Shown here piece by piece: positions 20,962 through 31,939 of a stretch of 64,000 nt of DNA. The notes under the pieces were generated by a model, which had not been told where the DNA came from, searched no databases, and was given only the letters and a program-made list of their open reading frames with translations. Numbering within the stretch: the stretch's first letter is position 1; each line of letters starts with the position of its first letter. The position numbers and the translations under genes were made by a program. Source of the DNA: Rhipicephalus microplus (lineage: Eukaryota; Arthropoda; Arachnida; Ixodida; Ixodidae); the NCBI RefSeq assembly GCF_043290135.1, contig NC_134709.1, positions 66,814,556-66,878,555 of the forward strand, written 5' to 3'.

Positions 20962-21036
20962 ATATGATGCGCGGAACCGAACGTGGGACCTCCACGTCGT
21001 GATTTCGAAGCATTAACCACTGAGCTACCAAAGAAT
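20962..21036 (-). mobile_element. tRNA-like SINE head (family C)
   Basis: On the minus strand TGGTAGCTCAGTGGTTAATG resembles an A box/D arm and GGTCCCACGTTCGGTTCCGC a T arm. The spacing is tRNA-like but the stems are imperfect. It differs from both family A and the composite-repeat core. Confidence 0.5.
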
Positions 21037-21068
21037 AACTCCTTAACCCTTTAAATGGCAGGCTCATG

Positions 21069-21982
21069 GAGTTTCATTCAATAATACCTAGAGAGGAATC
21101 TATCACTGTGATCGTGTACCTCCACAAAAATTATGGGAAGTACAGGCTTCGGATTGGATAGGAATAGCTAGTGAACTGGCTACAAACTTTTTTCCACAGT
21201 TTCAGTTTCGTTCTTCGCGAAGCGTTGGTAGCGGAGTGGGGTGCAAAGCACTGAAGCACCGCCTTTGTTATTCAAAGATGCTGATGGCCGCCACGTCTCT
21301 TGATTTTCTGCAACGTTGGAGCTTTACGATTCGTATGTGAGAGTTTAAACGAAGCTTCGTCTACTCAATGCTGCGCATAGATGTAGCGTCTTCGAGTTTG
21401 TTTTTCTCACGGAGGCGTCTTGCCTAAACTCGGTTTCAATCAACTGCGAAACGATGACGAAGCTAAGTGGACGCACTGTCACGTTCCGCTGACTCGATTT
21501 CACAACAAACCAGAGATTCTTTGAGGGCAGAAATTTTGGACAGGCGCGCCTAGGATTGCAGAAGACGAAATGTTAGGCGTTTCTTACTTAATACTGAACT
21601 GTGAAGATAATGCGTACTTTCTAGAGAAAAACAAGCATGTTTGTTTTCAAGTGTTGTGACAGAGAAACGCACACCCTTACGGTTGAATTTGCCCAGCTTT
21701 CACTTTTGTTGCCTGGTCAGAAAAACGTTTTGCAATAAAGTTTGCCTACAAATAAATGAAGGAAGTTTAAATTAAATATGGGCTCATTTGAGATTGTTTT
21801 ACAGTCCGAAAAGCAGCGTCGCAAATCTTAAAAACGTAATCCACCCGAAGCAGATTTGAAGCCTGTACTTAGCATAATTCCCACGAGGGTACAAGCGCTG
21901 CTGCAAGAGCCCGCGTAGACACAAGCGCCAGATTCCCCTCTAGGTATTATTGCATGAAACTAGAGGTTATTGTATGAAACTC
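21069..21982. repeat. Inverted-repeat pair bounding about 0.9 kb (candidate DNA element)
   Basis: Positions 21069-21101 are the reverse complement of 21930-21961 with two or three mismatches; both carry the block AATAATACCTAGAG. A partial second copy of the right-hand block follows at 21967-21982. The interior has no transposase frame. No clear target duplication was seen. Confidence 0.5.
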
Positions 21983-22114
21983 TATTCATATTTACCACTT
22001 ACCGCTGTTAGCAGGCATCTCGGAGGAACTACCATGTTTTAAGCATTATCAGCAAGATGGCGCAGTGAGCGCGCGGCGGCTTTTATCTCTCACGCGTACA
22101 TCTCGGGTGGAAGG

Positions 22115-22325
22115 TTGTTGGGGCAACCGCATAATCCCTATCACCGGAAGCCTGGGAGAGGTTCTTAAGGAGCCCCAATTTTCATATACAGGCCAAGCTG
22201 GTGGACTGATCTGCTAGTGTTGTGGCCCCTTGGGCCCCAACCTAGACCCCGTAAAACTTGGTTTTCCTCATTACCTCTCCACTTCCTAAATAATAATGTT
22301 TATTCCTCTTCCTCCTCTCTCACGC
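22115..22325 (+). repeat. Possible LINE 3' UTR ending in a CCTCTT tail
   Basis: The block GCCCCAACCTAGACCCCG, then CATTACCTCTCCACTTCC and AATAATGTTTATTCC, ends in CTCTTCCTCCTCTC. This has the look of a microsatellite-ended LINE 3' UTR, but there is no coding sequence. Confidence 0.4.
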
Positions 22326-23069
22326 GTACATTGCCCCGCGTAGAGAATAAGGTGGTGTACACTCGATCGCGTACCATTGTCTTGCAGTGAGGAGAATCAT
22401 ACATCTTGCCAATCTTTTGGGTTTTGTCGGAATGATTCTGTTGTAGTTACCGGGCGCGCAAAGGTCATTGCGATCGTTGCACAGCCACCGTTTGCGAAAA
22501 AGGCGCGCTTTTCAGACTCGGCGAAGTAACAACTGAGACGCTTATTCGCGTTCATCTGTACCTGTCAGAACGCTTCGTGCGTTATTTGTGCGTGAGAAAT
22601 GTGAGGCACGTTTCGATCTGCTTGCAATTCTGCGCGTGACCTTTCGATTTGTTGCTATCGCGTTCATTGCTTCGCCTTAGCGGCAAAGCTGTGACTTTTT
22701 TTTCAAATTCCTCGCTCTCTTGAATCCACACGATGTGGATATCAATGAGCTTGTCTTGCCGTTGTCCTATTTGATTATTCAGTGCTTGGTCAAAGGTGCC
22801 GGGCTAATTTTTCATGCTCACGCAAAACAGCCGCGGAACTGGCCTTTCAGCCCTAATAACCCCTCGCGCTCCTGGTACGGATGACGTCAAGTACAACTGC
22901 TATGTCTTGTGAATCTGGTCAGGTGTTGGTCCAAGAGCTGGAGAGCTACCGCGGACATTTGCTACCACATGAAAACGAGCTGAGCCCTTCAGAACCTGCC
23001 GGCGTCCTTTGTTGAAAATGGTCAATATCGACTCTATAGCAAGTTCCTGAACCCGTCGGTGACTACGCA

Positions 23070-23113
<44 letters not shown>

Positions 23114-23400
23114 CCTAACTACTCTATATAGGTGTTACTTGGATAAAGTGAATGTGTGCAAATAATGAAACGTCAGATATGTCCCGACACCACGGCAGAT
23201 GTATAGTAGCGTTCATCTTTGAGGGCTAAACGTATGCCAGTGCTCAAGAGCGGTCGGCCGGTTGAGGCCTATTGTTGGCGTATGTCGACCGAATCATGCA
23301 TGGAGTCCTGAGCGGTGATTGCTTGATCGCGTTTTAAGCGAGGAGGTTGGCTGGTCTCCATTAAAAAAGATTTAATTCCTGTGATATTGACGCTGCAAAA
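22326..23400. other. No recognised gene; (CA)n at 23066-23110
   Basis: Short frames only. A CA microsatellite of about 40 bases occupies 23071-23110. The stretch would be intronic if the exon at 23411-23598 is real. Confidence 0.4.
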
Positions 23401-23410
23401 AGAGACTCAC

Positions 23411-23598
23411 CTCGAAGTTTGCTTGGTCCTTGCACTTAATCCCCAATATGTAAAATTTGCTTTCTGGTACGTCGTTGATCTCGTAGCTTGTATTGCCTGC
23501 TCCTCCGGATTTTGAGTAGAATCTAAAGCGATGGTCTCTATATTCCACTAGTGCATCCCAATATCGAAGAGCTTTATAATATTCAACATTAATCGTTG
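23411..23598 (-). CDS. Putative host exon, 62 codons, unknown protein
   Basis: On the minus strand a 188-base open frame ends exactly at a strong donor (TTCGAG, then GTGAGTCTC). It begins after an AG that follows a pyrimidine run (CACTTTTTTCCCAGAGGTTAAG). The peptide includes YYKALRYWDALVEYRDHRF, SGGAGNTSYEIND and SKFYILGIKCKDQANFE. It looks like a secreted or beta-rich domain because of the alternating aromatic and charged residues and one Cys, but I do not recognise the family. If the stronger CAG acceptor is used an in-frame TAA appears, so the acceptor choice is uncertain. Neighbouring sequence is not obviously repetitive. Confidence 0.45.
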
Positions 23599-23599
23599 C

Positions 23600-24940
23600 T
23601 TAACCTCTGGGAAAAAAGTGATATAAGGAAGAAAAGAAAGAAAGGCAAAGTTGAAAAAATAAAATTAACCGAAATACTCGGGTGGGGAATTGCGGGCACA
23701 TCTATTAACTCTTTCATTAGCGTGCGAAAATGGCTATTTTTATATGTCTCGGGCATATTGGTTTTGCCAGTTTGAAAAGTACATCCAGCTCGCACTGCTG
23801 CATAGAAAATTTTTCGCAATTAAATGTTCTTTCCAAAAAATATATGGTGTAAACCCACCAAAAGATTTTGGAATGACTCGAAAAGTGAAAAATGTGTAGT
23901 ATTTGGTTGCCAGCTGGTAAACAATCTAATAAAAAACACTATATATGCAAAAATATTGAAAACGATAAGAATTCAGAATACGCATTTTGAAGATAAATGA
24001 CCCGGGAACAGTATGAAAAACAATAGACGTTTTTAAAATGTTTCTTTTCACATAGACAAATAAAATCGAAACATAGGTACTGCTTCAGTGATCGTGCCTT
24101 GCGGCAAAGTGTTCCTTGCTTTTTCGAGAAACACAAAAAACTCGTACATTTTTCTCAATATTTTTTTTCTTTTTTATAAGCGACAGCAAGTGTTTATTAT
24201 AGATAGATGTCCGAGATGCGAACAATCCACAGATAAAGCAGACGTCCAAGAAACTTCGTTATTTGGTCTAGCGTCCCGTCTTTCCATGACCCACCTCACT
24301 TCGCATAAGTTGACATTTTATTATAAGCATCTAAGCATATTTGCATTTTGTACATCATATAAAAAATAATATTGCGCCCAGTTCCTAAACGTTTACGCCT
24401 TGTTCACTGATCAGTGCCACTATGGGCTGTGCTATTTTTCTTGTCTTGAGCAGAACCTCTGCAGCCGGCGCCATACACCGCGCCCCTGCGACGTGAGGAC
24501 CTCACGCATAACCGAAGTAGCTATGACATTGTGCACGAAAGTCAGTAGCATGCTCTTGCGGCGGAGAAGATAACTTGAGGCCGTTCACAAAAACTCATGG
24601 ACGGCTGCAGATGTCTGAGGCTTACGCAAAACATCGTCACCATAAAACCTGAGGCAGAGTAGCTGTCATCCTCGAACTGTATAACCTCCTCCTCACTCAA
24701 TTTAGTTGTGGTTGCATGAGAGTTTCGAGTGGTGGTTTTTTTTTGTAAGCACTCACCCAATCACGCGACACGCTGCCACCAGAAGAGCGACGAGCGACGC
24801 TGTGGGGAGCTCTGGTGTCTTCTATAACAATACAAGTCAAACAAAAGCTGCCACAAGCTGGCTGGGAAGGCCACCTCCACGTTTTAAACAAGCAGAGGAC
24901 CTTTGTAAATATATTTTATGAAATAAAAATTCCCTTGCTC
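23600..24940. other. No recognised gene; AT-rich
   Basis: AT-rich sequence with short frames. No listed repeat family or paired splice sites were identified. Confidence 0.4.
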
Positions 24941-24941
24941 C

Positions 24942-25247
24942 TTAGAAGAGCTCTCTATTGAATAGCTGGCACGAATTTCTGGCAATATTACTACAAAGTA
25001 CTCTCATATAGCGAGGGTGACCCTTTAATTTAACATCTGACTTGCAAAGATTCTTTTCATTACAGAACTTTGACAGTACTGTAGCATAAACACGAGGGAG
25101 GGGGCACACATTTTTGTCAAGTTTGCCAGCTAGTGCATTTTCCAGCGACAAACCGCACATTGGTTCGCGCAAAGGTCTGTCAGAAATCCCTATGTTCTCA
25201 AAACGTGCAAATTCAGATTGATTCCCAAAGTTGAGTGGCTGGACCAA
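24942..25247 (-). other. Unrecognised Cys-containing open frame, about 100 codons
   Basis: The minus-strand frame contains MCGLSLENALAGKLDKNVC, KFCNEKNLCKSDV and GHPRYMRVLCSNIARNSC, with six Cys in 70 residues. It lacks an ATG at its 5' end (open after a TAG near 25250), so it would be the 3' part of a gene or a transposon. It could be a terminal exon or a DNA-transposon remnant. I do not recognise it. Confidence 0.3.
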
Positions 25248-25329
25248 CTACTACAAAGTTCTGGATGCAACAGAAACAAATTCAACGTGCCGAAATTGAC
25301 GATCGAAAGTTCCAAAACCACCATATGAT

Positions 25330-25521
25330 TTTGAAGAGACGCCGCAGCGGAGGACTCTGGAAATTTTGACCACCTGGGGTTCGTTCACGTGCACCCAAAT
25401 CTGAGCACACGGGCTTAGAGCATTTTTGTCTCCATCGAAAATGCAGTCGCCAGAGCCGGGATTTGATTCCGCAACCTGTGGGTCAGCAGCCGAGTACTTT
25501 GGCCACTGAACCAACGTGGTA
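25330..25521 (-). mobile_element. Family A SINE, minus strand
   Basis: The reverse strand shows the A-box-like TTCAGTGGCCAAAGTACTCG, the B-box region CAGGTTGCGGAATCAAATCC, then GCACGTGAACGAACCCCAGG and AGAGTCCTCCGCTGCGGCG. The 3' tail is lost near 25330. Confidence 0.8.
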
Positions 25522-27490
25522 TGGCTATTATGGGCAGGAGTATTGCGACTGCAGTTCAAGAGCATGTACGTGTGTATGGGCTTCTGGAGCAGACTTAGTC
25601 ACTTCCGTAAATGACATGTCACAGTCAGCATGTTCCGCAAACCGTGTTTGTAATGGTTCAGGTGAAGCCATTAGATGATGCTAGTCTGGTAGCTCGAGTG
25701 TAAGCCCTCACCTGGCAATACGAAGCCTTGCTACTCGACGGCTCCACAGTCACCGAGATTCTTTGTGTTGGCAGAGTACATTGAACTACTGCCGCCTTTG
25801 GGACGGTCATCACAGCTGACTGCTCATTCGACGCAGGTCGGACCGTTGGTGGAGGCCGGTGCGACGCTGGTCCATGAAGCACCGCATCCGCGTAAGTGGC
25901 GCCATAGATGGGAGAAGATCACCTCCTGGCTTTCATGGAAGCGATGTTCTCTGTGACCTTCAAAAAACGTAAATATTTCCTTGTTTTGTCCCGTGGAACA
26001 CGATCGAGACTACGCTTGGTGGTCGCCGCAGCAGCTCACACAGCCAGTTGCGGGCTCACCGCTTTCCGACATCAGGTCCGTTAAAGCAGATTTGGCACCA
26101 GTACACCAGCTTTCGCAAATGTGAGAACTGTGGCAATTGAAACCGTGGTAACTGTGGCTCTTATAGTGTGAAACATGTGGCACTTAAAAGCGGATAATCT
26201 CGCACATAAAGTATCTGCGAGAGTTTGGTGCGTATTGACGAACTCTTGGTTGCATGTAATCTGCTTTCTTGCAATTCACCTGATTCAAAAGTTAGTGGAA
26301 TATGCTTGGTCAGCTATTCTCAGTTGTCCCTTACTTTAAATTGTTGCACACGGAAGATATTTTGGTAGATCAATCAAGTAGTTAAGGTTCAGAGAGGTTC
26401 AAGATATGTTCATATAAGGCGACACCATATACAATGTTCAAGACACAGATATATCCGAACAGTGTAAGGTTGAAGATGTTTTCATACTGTTTGTCTGAGA
26501 TCAAGAAGCATACCACCACTGGTCAGCTTAGTATCCTTTTAACGTGGTCCTTGTTTTTCAGTAAGATTTTTTGCCACAAGTAATGTTGTAACTGTTCTGG
26601 CTTCTGCGTCTGGCTGCTCACTGTACATAACGCAATTCCTGAAGATGTTTTGGTTTCTGGAAAAAAACTGCAGGAATGCTTCGGTGCGTACTCTTTTTAG
26701 AGAACGATTCGTTTCGCGAAAGCATGTACTTAACATAGGCGTTTACGTTTCGGTGGCAGTGCTAACCACCCACCACCGATCCTATGGGATTGGTTGTGCA
26801 ACACCACTCTCATGGTTACAACAACGTCCCCTTGTTGCAAGAAGGGGACGTGACAAAAAAATGTGTGATGACAAGTCGGCCACTTCCAGCCGTACAACTG
26901 CCATAACCATATGTGGCGAGCCAAGACTCGTCAGCCACAAAAGGGCAACCCTTGTCGCCAAACGGCGACTCCTGGTTTCCCTGGGTGGGTCATGCCATGG
27001 ATGCTTTGTACATGAAGCATAGGGCCAAGGCGGTGTGTTGCCGGTGCCAGGAGGCAGTAAAGGTCAAATACCCCGGCATTGCTTCAACCCCCGGGAACCC
27101 CTTTTCCCCAGACACAACAAAGCCATGCATGACTAGGCGTGGAAGAGGTCGAAAGCAGCTGTTAGCTCGGGTCTGTGGTGACGCCACTCCCCACACGCAT
27201 CCTTGCGCAGAAGCCTCTGCGGGGGTTGTTTACTTAAGCTAAAATCATGTCCCAGACAAGCAGACTTGCAAATGTTTTCACGGAGGAAATCAGTTGCGTA
27301 TTCCTCCCCAACTAGAAGTCTGCGCTAATCTGCGATAGCATTCTTACTGTTGGGCCAGGGTGATGCCCCCTGTTTTACACATGATTGTGCCAAGTACTGC
27401 CTTCTACACTTAAAAGTATCAAGTCCATAAAAAAACCGTAAGGAACACTTCACTCCTCATTTTACTTCACTCCACACAAGAAATACGAAT
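25522..27490. other. No recognised gene; short hairpin at 26824-26852
   Basis: A GC-rich stretch at about 26750-27235 has several overlapping 60-125 codon frames but no recognisable domain. The sequence ACGTCCCCTT, an 8-base loop and AAGGGGACGT form a perfect 10-bp stem near 26824. The remainder is unassigned. Confidence 0.4.
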
Positions 27491-27500
27491 GTGCACTTAC

Positions 27501-27595
27501 TCATCATCTCTCTTGTAGACGAAAAGGCGTATTGTCATGCCCACGAAGAAGTACGGTAACACTAGCGTAGCTTTCGATGGGTACTGCGCGTCGTC
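27501..27595 (-). CDS. Putative host exon of 95 bases, unknown protein
   Basis: On the minus strand a textbook acceptor (TTGTTTCTTTTTCTTCAG) precedes 95 open bases that end at a textbook donor (GATGA, then GTAAGTGC). The peptide is DDAQYPSKATLVLPYFFVGM followed by TIRLFVYKRDD, with a hydrophobic run that could be part of a membrane segment or a beta strand. The exon leaves phase 2. Splice context is the best of any unassigned frame in the window. The family is not recognised. It lies on the same strand as the frames at 23.4, 48.6 and 10.0 kb. Confidence 0.5.
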
Positions 27596-27781
27596 CTGAA
27601 GAAAAAGAAACAATTCGTGCGAATGAAAGACTATCATGGTGATTTTAATCTTCAACACAACATATCGTAAGCCGCCTCGCCCCATCGTGACGGTGATAGT
27701 CCTATATTGGCGCACAAGCCTGCTAAGATAAAGATATGGCTGATCCCTCTGTCTAGGAACCTGTGTAAAATGAGAGCAGCT

Positions 27782-27783
<2 letters not shown>

Positions 27784-27837
<54 letters not shown>

Positions 27838-27892
27838 TATATATATATACATATAATATATATATATACATAATATATATATATATATATAT
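27784..27892. repeat. (AT)n microsatellite
   Basis: About 110 bases of AT repeat with occasional C interruptions, directly flanking a composite-repeat copy. Confidence 0.95.
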
Positions 27893-28312
27893 TAAGGAAA
27901 GAAGTGTATACCTAAGGGCTTCTTTTCCGTGTTTTTACACAATAATAATGCGATTGAACAGACAATAATGCCAAGGAAAGTATAGGGGAAGATATTAGAC
28001 CAAATTGTAATGTAAATATGAAGAAAAGTGGGTGAAAAGATAACTTGCCGTGGGCCGGATCCGAACCTGCGACCTTCGATTGACGCATTCGATGCTCTAC
28101 CGCAGAGCTACCACGACAGCTATCCCCCCAACCACTTTATAGGGTTTATAAGTGAATTAAACGTGGGAGTGTTAGTCAGCGCCACCAGTAGCCATGGCGG
28201 CGAGTATGGCACACTCTTTTGAGCCTGTTTGGCGTCACATAGCACTTGAACTTGTTACGAGTGGGCAGCTGATCAATAGTCCCTCTTATACAACCTAAAG
28301 GCACAAAGTCTG

Positions 28313-28314
<2 letters not shown>
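27893..28314 (-). repeat. Composite repeat with tRNA-like core, minus strand
   Basis: On the minus strand the 5' half (from GGCAGACTTTGTGCC), the tRNA-like core (28120-28048; GTCGTGG...CCACGGC acceptor pair) and the 3' half (GGTGAAAAGA context reversed, ending TATACACTTCTTTCC) are all present. AT tracts bound both ends. Confidence 0.8.
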
Positions 28315-28396
<82 letters not shown>

Positions 28397-28397
28397 C
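28315..28397. repeat. (AT)n microsatellite
   Basis: About 80 bases of nearly pure AT repeat between the composite copy and unassigned sequence. Confidence 0.95.
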
Positions 28398-28711
28398 ACG
28401 AACAAATACAACACCGGAAGCTAAATCAGCTATTTATTTATGGCGAACTTGTGCCGTCAACTAAATACACAAGGGTTGATCTAAGCTCACTAGAGAAATC
28501 CTCGTCAACCTCTTCTTTTTGCGTCTCGCTGCGTGCCGCTCCTTCGAAAAACCGCCAGCCTTTTTTTTCCAGCGCGTGGTGTCGTGACACGTGCAGCAGG
28601 CGATGCATGGCGCGTTTATAGCTTGGCACGTTTCGCTTGTCAGTTGGTCTGGCAGTATTCATAGGAGCAGGAAGCGGCGCAAGTCTTCAGTGGGTGTCTA
28701 AAAACATGCGG

Positions 28712-28712
<1 letters not shown>
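28398..28712. other. No recognised gene
   Basis: About 315 bases between two AT tracts. A frame of about 75 codons on each strand has no recognisable domain. Confidence 0.4.
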
Positions 28713-28779
<67 letters not shown>

Positions 28780-28791
28780 TTATTTATTTAT
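28713..28791. repeat. (AT)n(TTTA)n microsatellite
   Basis: AT repeat passing into four TTTA units, directly before the plus-strand composite copy. Confidence 0.95.
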
Positions 28792-28792
28792 A

Positions 28793-29150
28793 GGTTATAT
28801 ACGAGGGACTATTGGTCAGCTGCCAGCTCGTAATAAGTTCACGTGCTACGCGACGCCAAACAGGCTCATAAAGAGTGTGCCACACTCGCCTTGCCTTCAT
28901 TGCTACAGGCGGCACGGACTGGCACTTCCACGTTTAAATTCACGTATAAACCCAATAAGTGGCTGGGGGTATAGCAGCCGTGGTAACTCAGTGTTAGAGC
29001 ATCGAACGCGTTATTCGAAGGTCGCAGGTTCGGATCCTGTCCACGGCAAGTTATCTTTTCACCCACTTTTCTTTTTTCGTATTTACATTGCAATTGGTCT
29101 AATAACTTCCCCTATACATTCCTTGGCATTATTGTCTGTTAAATCCCATA
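28793..29150 (+). repeat. Composite repeat with tRNA-like core, plus strand
   Basis: The 5' half begins GGTTATATACGAGGGAC. The tRNA-like core spans about 28977-29047 with acceptor GCCGTGG pairing perfectly with CCACGGC. The 3' half ends at CCCATATATA, an AT tract into which an LTR element has inserted. Confidence 0.8.
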
Positions 29151-29179
29151 TATATATATATATATATATAGATATATAT

Positions 29180-29324
29180 TCTCATGACTAAGAAAGACAG
29201 AAAGACAGACGCTGGCGCTTCGGCGCGCGGGTAGCTAGAGCAAAGAAGAGAAGAACGAAGTCAGATTAAGAACAGCTGGCTCAGGATCGGGTGTTGTATC
29301 TTGTTCTCTGTCTCGCTCATCACA
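29180..29324 (+). repeat. Left LTR
   Basis: 145 bp, ending CTCATCACA. It matches the right copy apart from a few substitutions and one 9-base duplication of an AAAGACAG unit. Confidence 0.8.
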
Positions 29325-29389
29325 ATGGCGCAGTCAACGAAGAAGTCTTACGTCCCGGCTTCGTCATCCAGGACAGCCCTGATAAGCGC

Positions 29390-29730
29390 TGCTCGAGAAC
29401 GGCGTCAAGGTCTCCTCGGCAGCTGTTCACCTGCCGCCACTGCCACCACCGTTCGTGGACGGCGTCAAGGCCTCCTCGGTGGCTGCAGGACACGCTACCG
29501 GTACCATTTCACAAAGGACGCCATCCACGCGTCCTTGGCTATGAATTCTGCCGTCAGAACAGTCGGCAAGTGAACCCTCTGCGGGAAGCCACCGGTACGT
29601 GTCTTCGTGGTTCGTCGGCAGTGCGGGCTTCTCCATCGAGGAACGCCGTCCACGCTTTCATGGCAATGGGATGTCACCCGCCGCTTCAGCTACCCTTAAA
29701 ACCTACAGTGGACGGCGTCCAGGCCTCCCC
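29390..29730 (+). repeat. Internal repeats GACGGCGTCAAGGCCTCCTC in the LTR element leader
   Basis: Copies at about 29400, 29458 and 29704 share GACGGCGTC-AGGCCTCC with small changes. They lie between the left LTR and the gag-like frame, in a leader with no convincing start codon context. Confidence 0.6.
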
Positions 29731-30068
29731 TGCGGTTGTAGGGCATGACCTTATTGACACCCTGCCACCATTTCGCGGCAGGGATCCGCACCGGCTCCTG
29801 TCCTTTGGGAATGCCGCTCACCCTTCCTATGGCCTACATTCCCGTTGCCGCACTCTTTCAACATACGAGCTGCCATACGAGCATCCAGGCTTCTCTGCAC
29901 GTCAACCTCACCGGCGTGAGTGCTGCAACCGCTACTCATTCGACGACCACGATCACCAACGCTTCGGACTTCACACACGACAGCGCCGCGAACCTGCTGC
30001 GTACCATCGCGCTACTCCGCGTCAAGACTAACGAACTGACAGCGTCAATCTCCGAGTGAGCTCCTACA

Positions 30069-30503
30069 GTGTTGCCAGAATTGCGTGCCACTAACGCTAT
30101 GCTGGACGTAGCTGCCTCGCATGACCTTGAGGCAAGCCCATTGGAGCAACGCAGGCAGCTTTGGGGCACCCTCCTGCAGCTCTTAGACCAGCTCGACGGC
30201 GTTGCCTCAGTGATATCAGCATTCTCACGTGCCGCCCCACCATCGCCGTCCACCTACGAACTGACGGAATTCGACGGGGTCCGGAACGACGCCGACAACT
30301 GGGCGGCAACCGTCATCGCGCTAGCAATGCGCGCGGCCTGGACAGAGAATCAGAAATGGTATGTGGCCATAGACCGTCTTCGGGAAGGTGCAGCGGCGTG
30401 GCACCGGTATGAAGGTTGGAAGCAGCAGTCATGGGCGGAGTGGAGCGTCAAGCTCATAGCTGCTTTCGGTTCGATGCCCTGTGCCACCTGCCCATGTATC
30501 TAG
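30069..30503 (+). pseudogene. Gag-like protein, truncated
   Basis: A 144-codon frame has the N-terminal part of a gypsy Gag. A coiled segment comes first, then YELTEFDGVRNDADNWAATV, then AAWTENQKWYVAIDRLREGA and AAWHRYEGWKQQSWAEWSVK, which is the familiar W-x-Y-E pattern of the Gag capsid region. Gag packages element RNA. The frame ends at TAG near 30500, with no CCHC knuckle. A 174-codon frame at 30690-31214 in another register may be a degenerate continuation; I cannot assign it. Confidence 0.65.
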
Positions 30504-31637
30504 ACCTTCTCTCAGGACGGAACTCGGGAAAAGCCCCACCTAGAGGATGCGATTCGAGCCCCTACCATCCTGCCATCTCTAGGTGACCAAGATGTAGGGA
30601 ACAATCATGATCCTGTAACTCTGCCTTGTACAGACATTTCCGCTGTCGTATTTAGAGCTCCTGAGGAGCACCGGCCCGACGGTGCAGCTGTGTCCGGCGG
30701 GTCCCTGATGGCAAGCTCTGCGCAACGCTCCGCAAGAGGCCCCAACGCTGGTCGTCCGGTCGACTTAGAGGCGACGGCCCCCATCCTACTAGACATTCTA
30801 TCACCTAATGACACAGGTCTTTCCGCTGAGTCTAATAACATCTCATCTGACCAGACAGAAGAGGATATGTGTGCGACGCATGCACTGCCTGAATCAGTAG
30901 AGTATCCGATTTTTGGAACGGCTTCCGTCGAGGATCTTCTGTCAGTACGCAGCGTGGCTTCAAGAATCGCTGGCTTTACAGCGTCCGGGAGCCCCATAGC
31001 GACAACGCTGCGCAAGTCACGGACTACGCAAGTCACTTCGCAGGAGCCACGCCACAGGCCAGCAGGAGGACTTCACCTCAAGTTCGTGAAGATGTGTAAT
31101 CTCACCGAAAAACATCTCTCGATCCGCAGAAAATTGCGCAGACGGCTGCACAAGATGCTACTCGTTTCGTTGCCGGATCCACCATTTCCTGCCCTGTTTT
31201 CTGAAATGTGGTGAGACAAACGAAAGCGTTCTGTGATCAACCTGCGACCATGTCGATCCAGTCGGGGCCGCCCACCAGAACCATCTCGAAGAAAACCACA
31301 CCACCGCAAGAAACTTCTACCACGAGAATGCCTGCTCAGTTTAGCAAAGGAAAACCGGAGTCGAACAGCTTTCTCTGAAAAGTCGCAGCATGGTCGAGGC
31401 TGTAGACTGCCACGCGACAGTCAATGTCGTCCCGGGAGTCATCATCAACAAAGGGACCAACCAGGACTCAGTCCCCACCACGACATGGCGAACGACCCAG
31501 GCGACATAGCCAGTGTCGGCCACCGGGGCCCATTTCGACAAACTTCCATCGTGGTCGCGGCCGACAACCACGATGCAGCCAAACCCGCCCATCAGAAACT
31601 TTGCCGCCAAATCCGCACGCGCGCAGTCATGGCCGAG

Positions 31638-31872
<235 letters not shown>

Positions 31873-31939
31873 ATGTGTGTGTGTGTGTCTCGTTTGCTAC
31901 CCTGTACGGGGAGAAGGGGAAATAGGAGACAGAAAAGTT

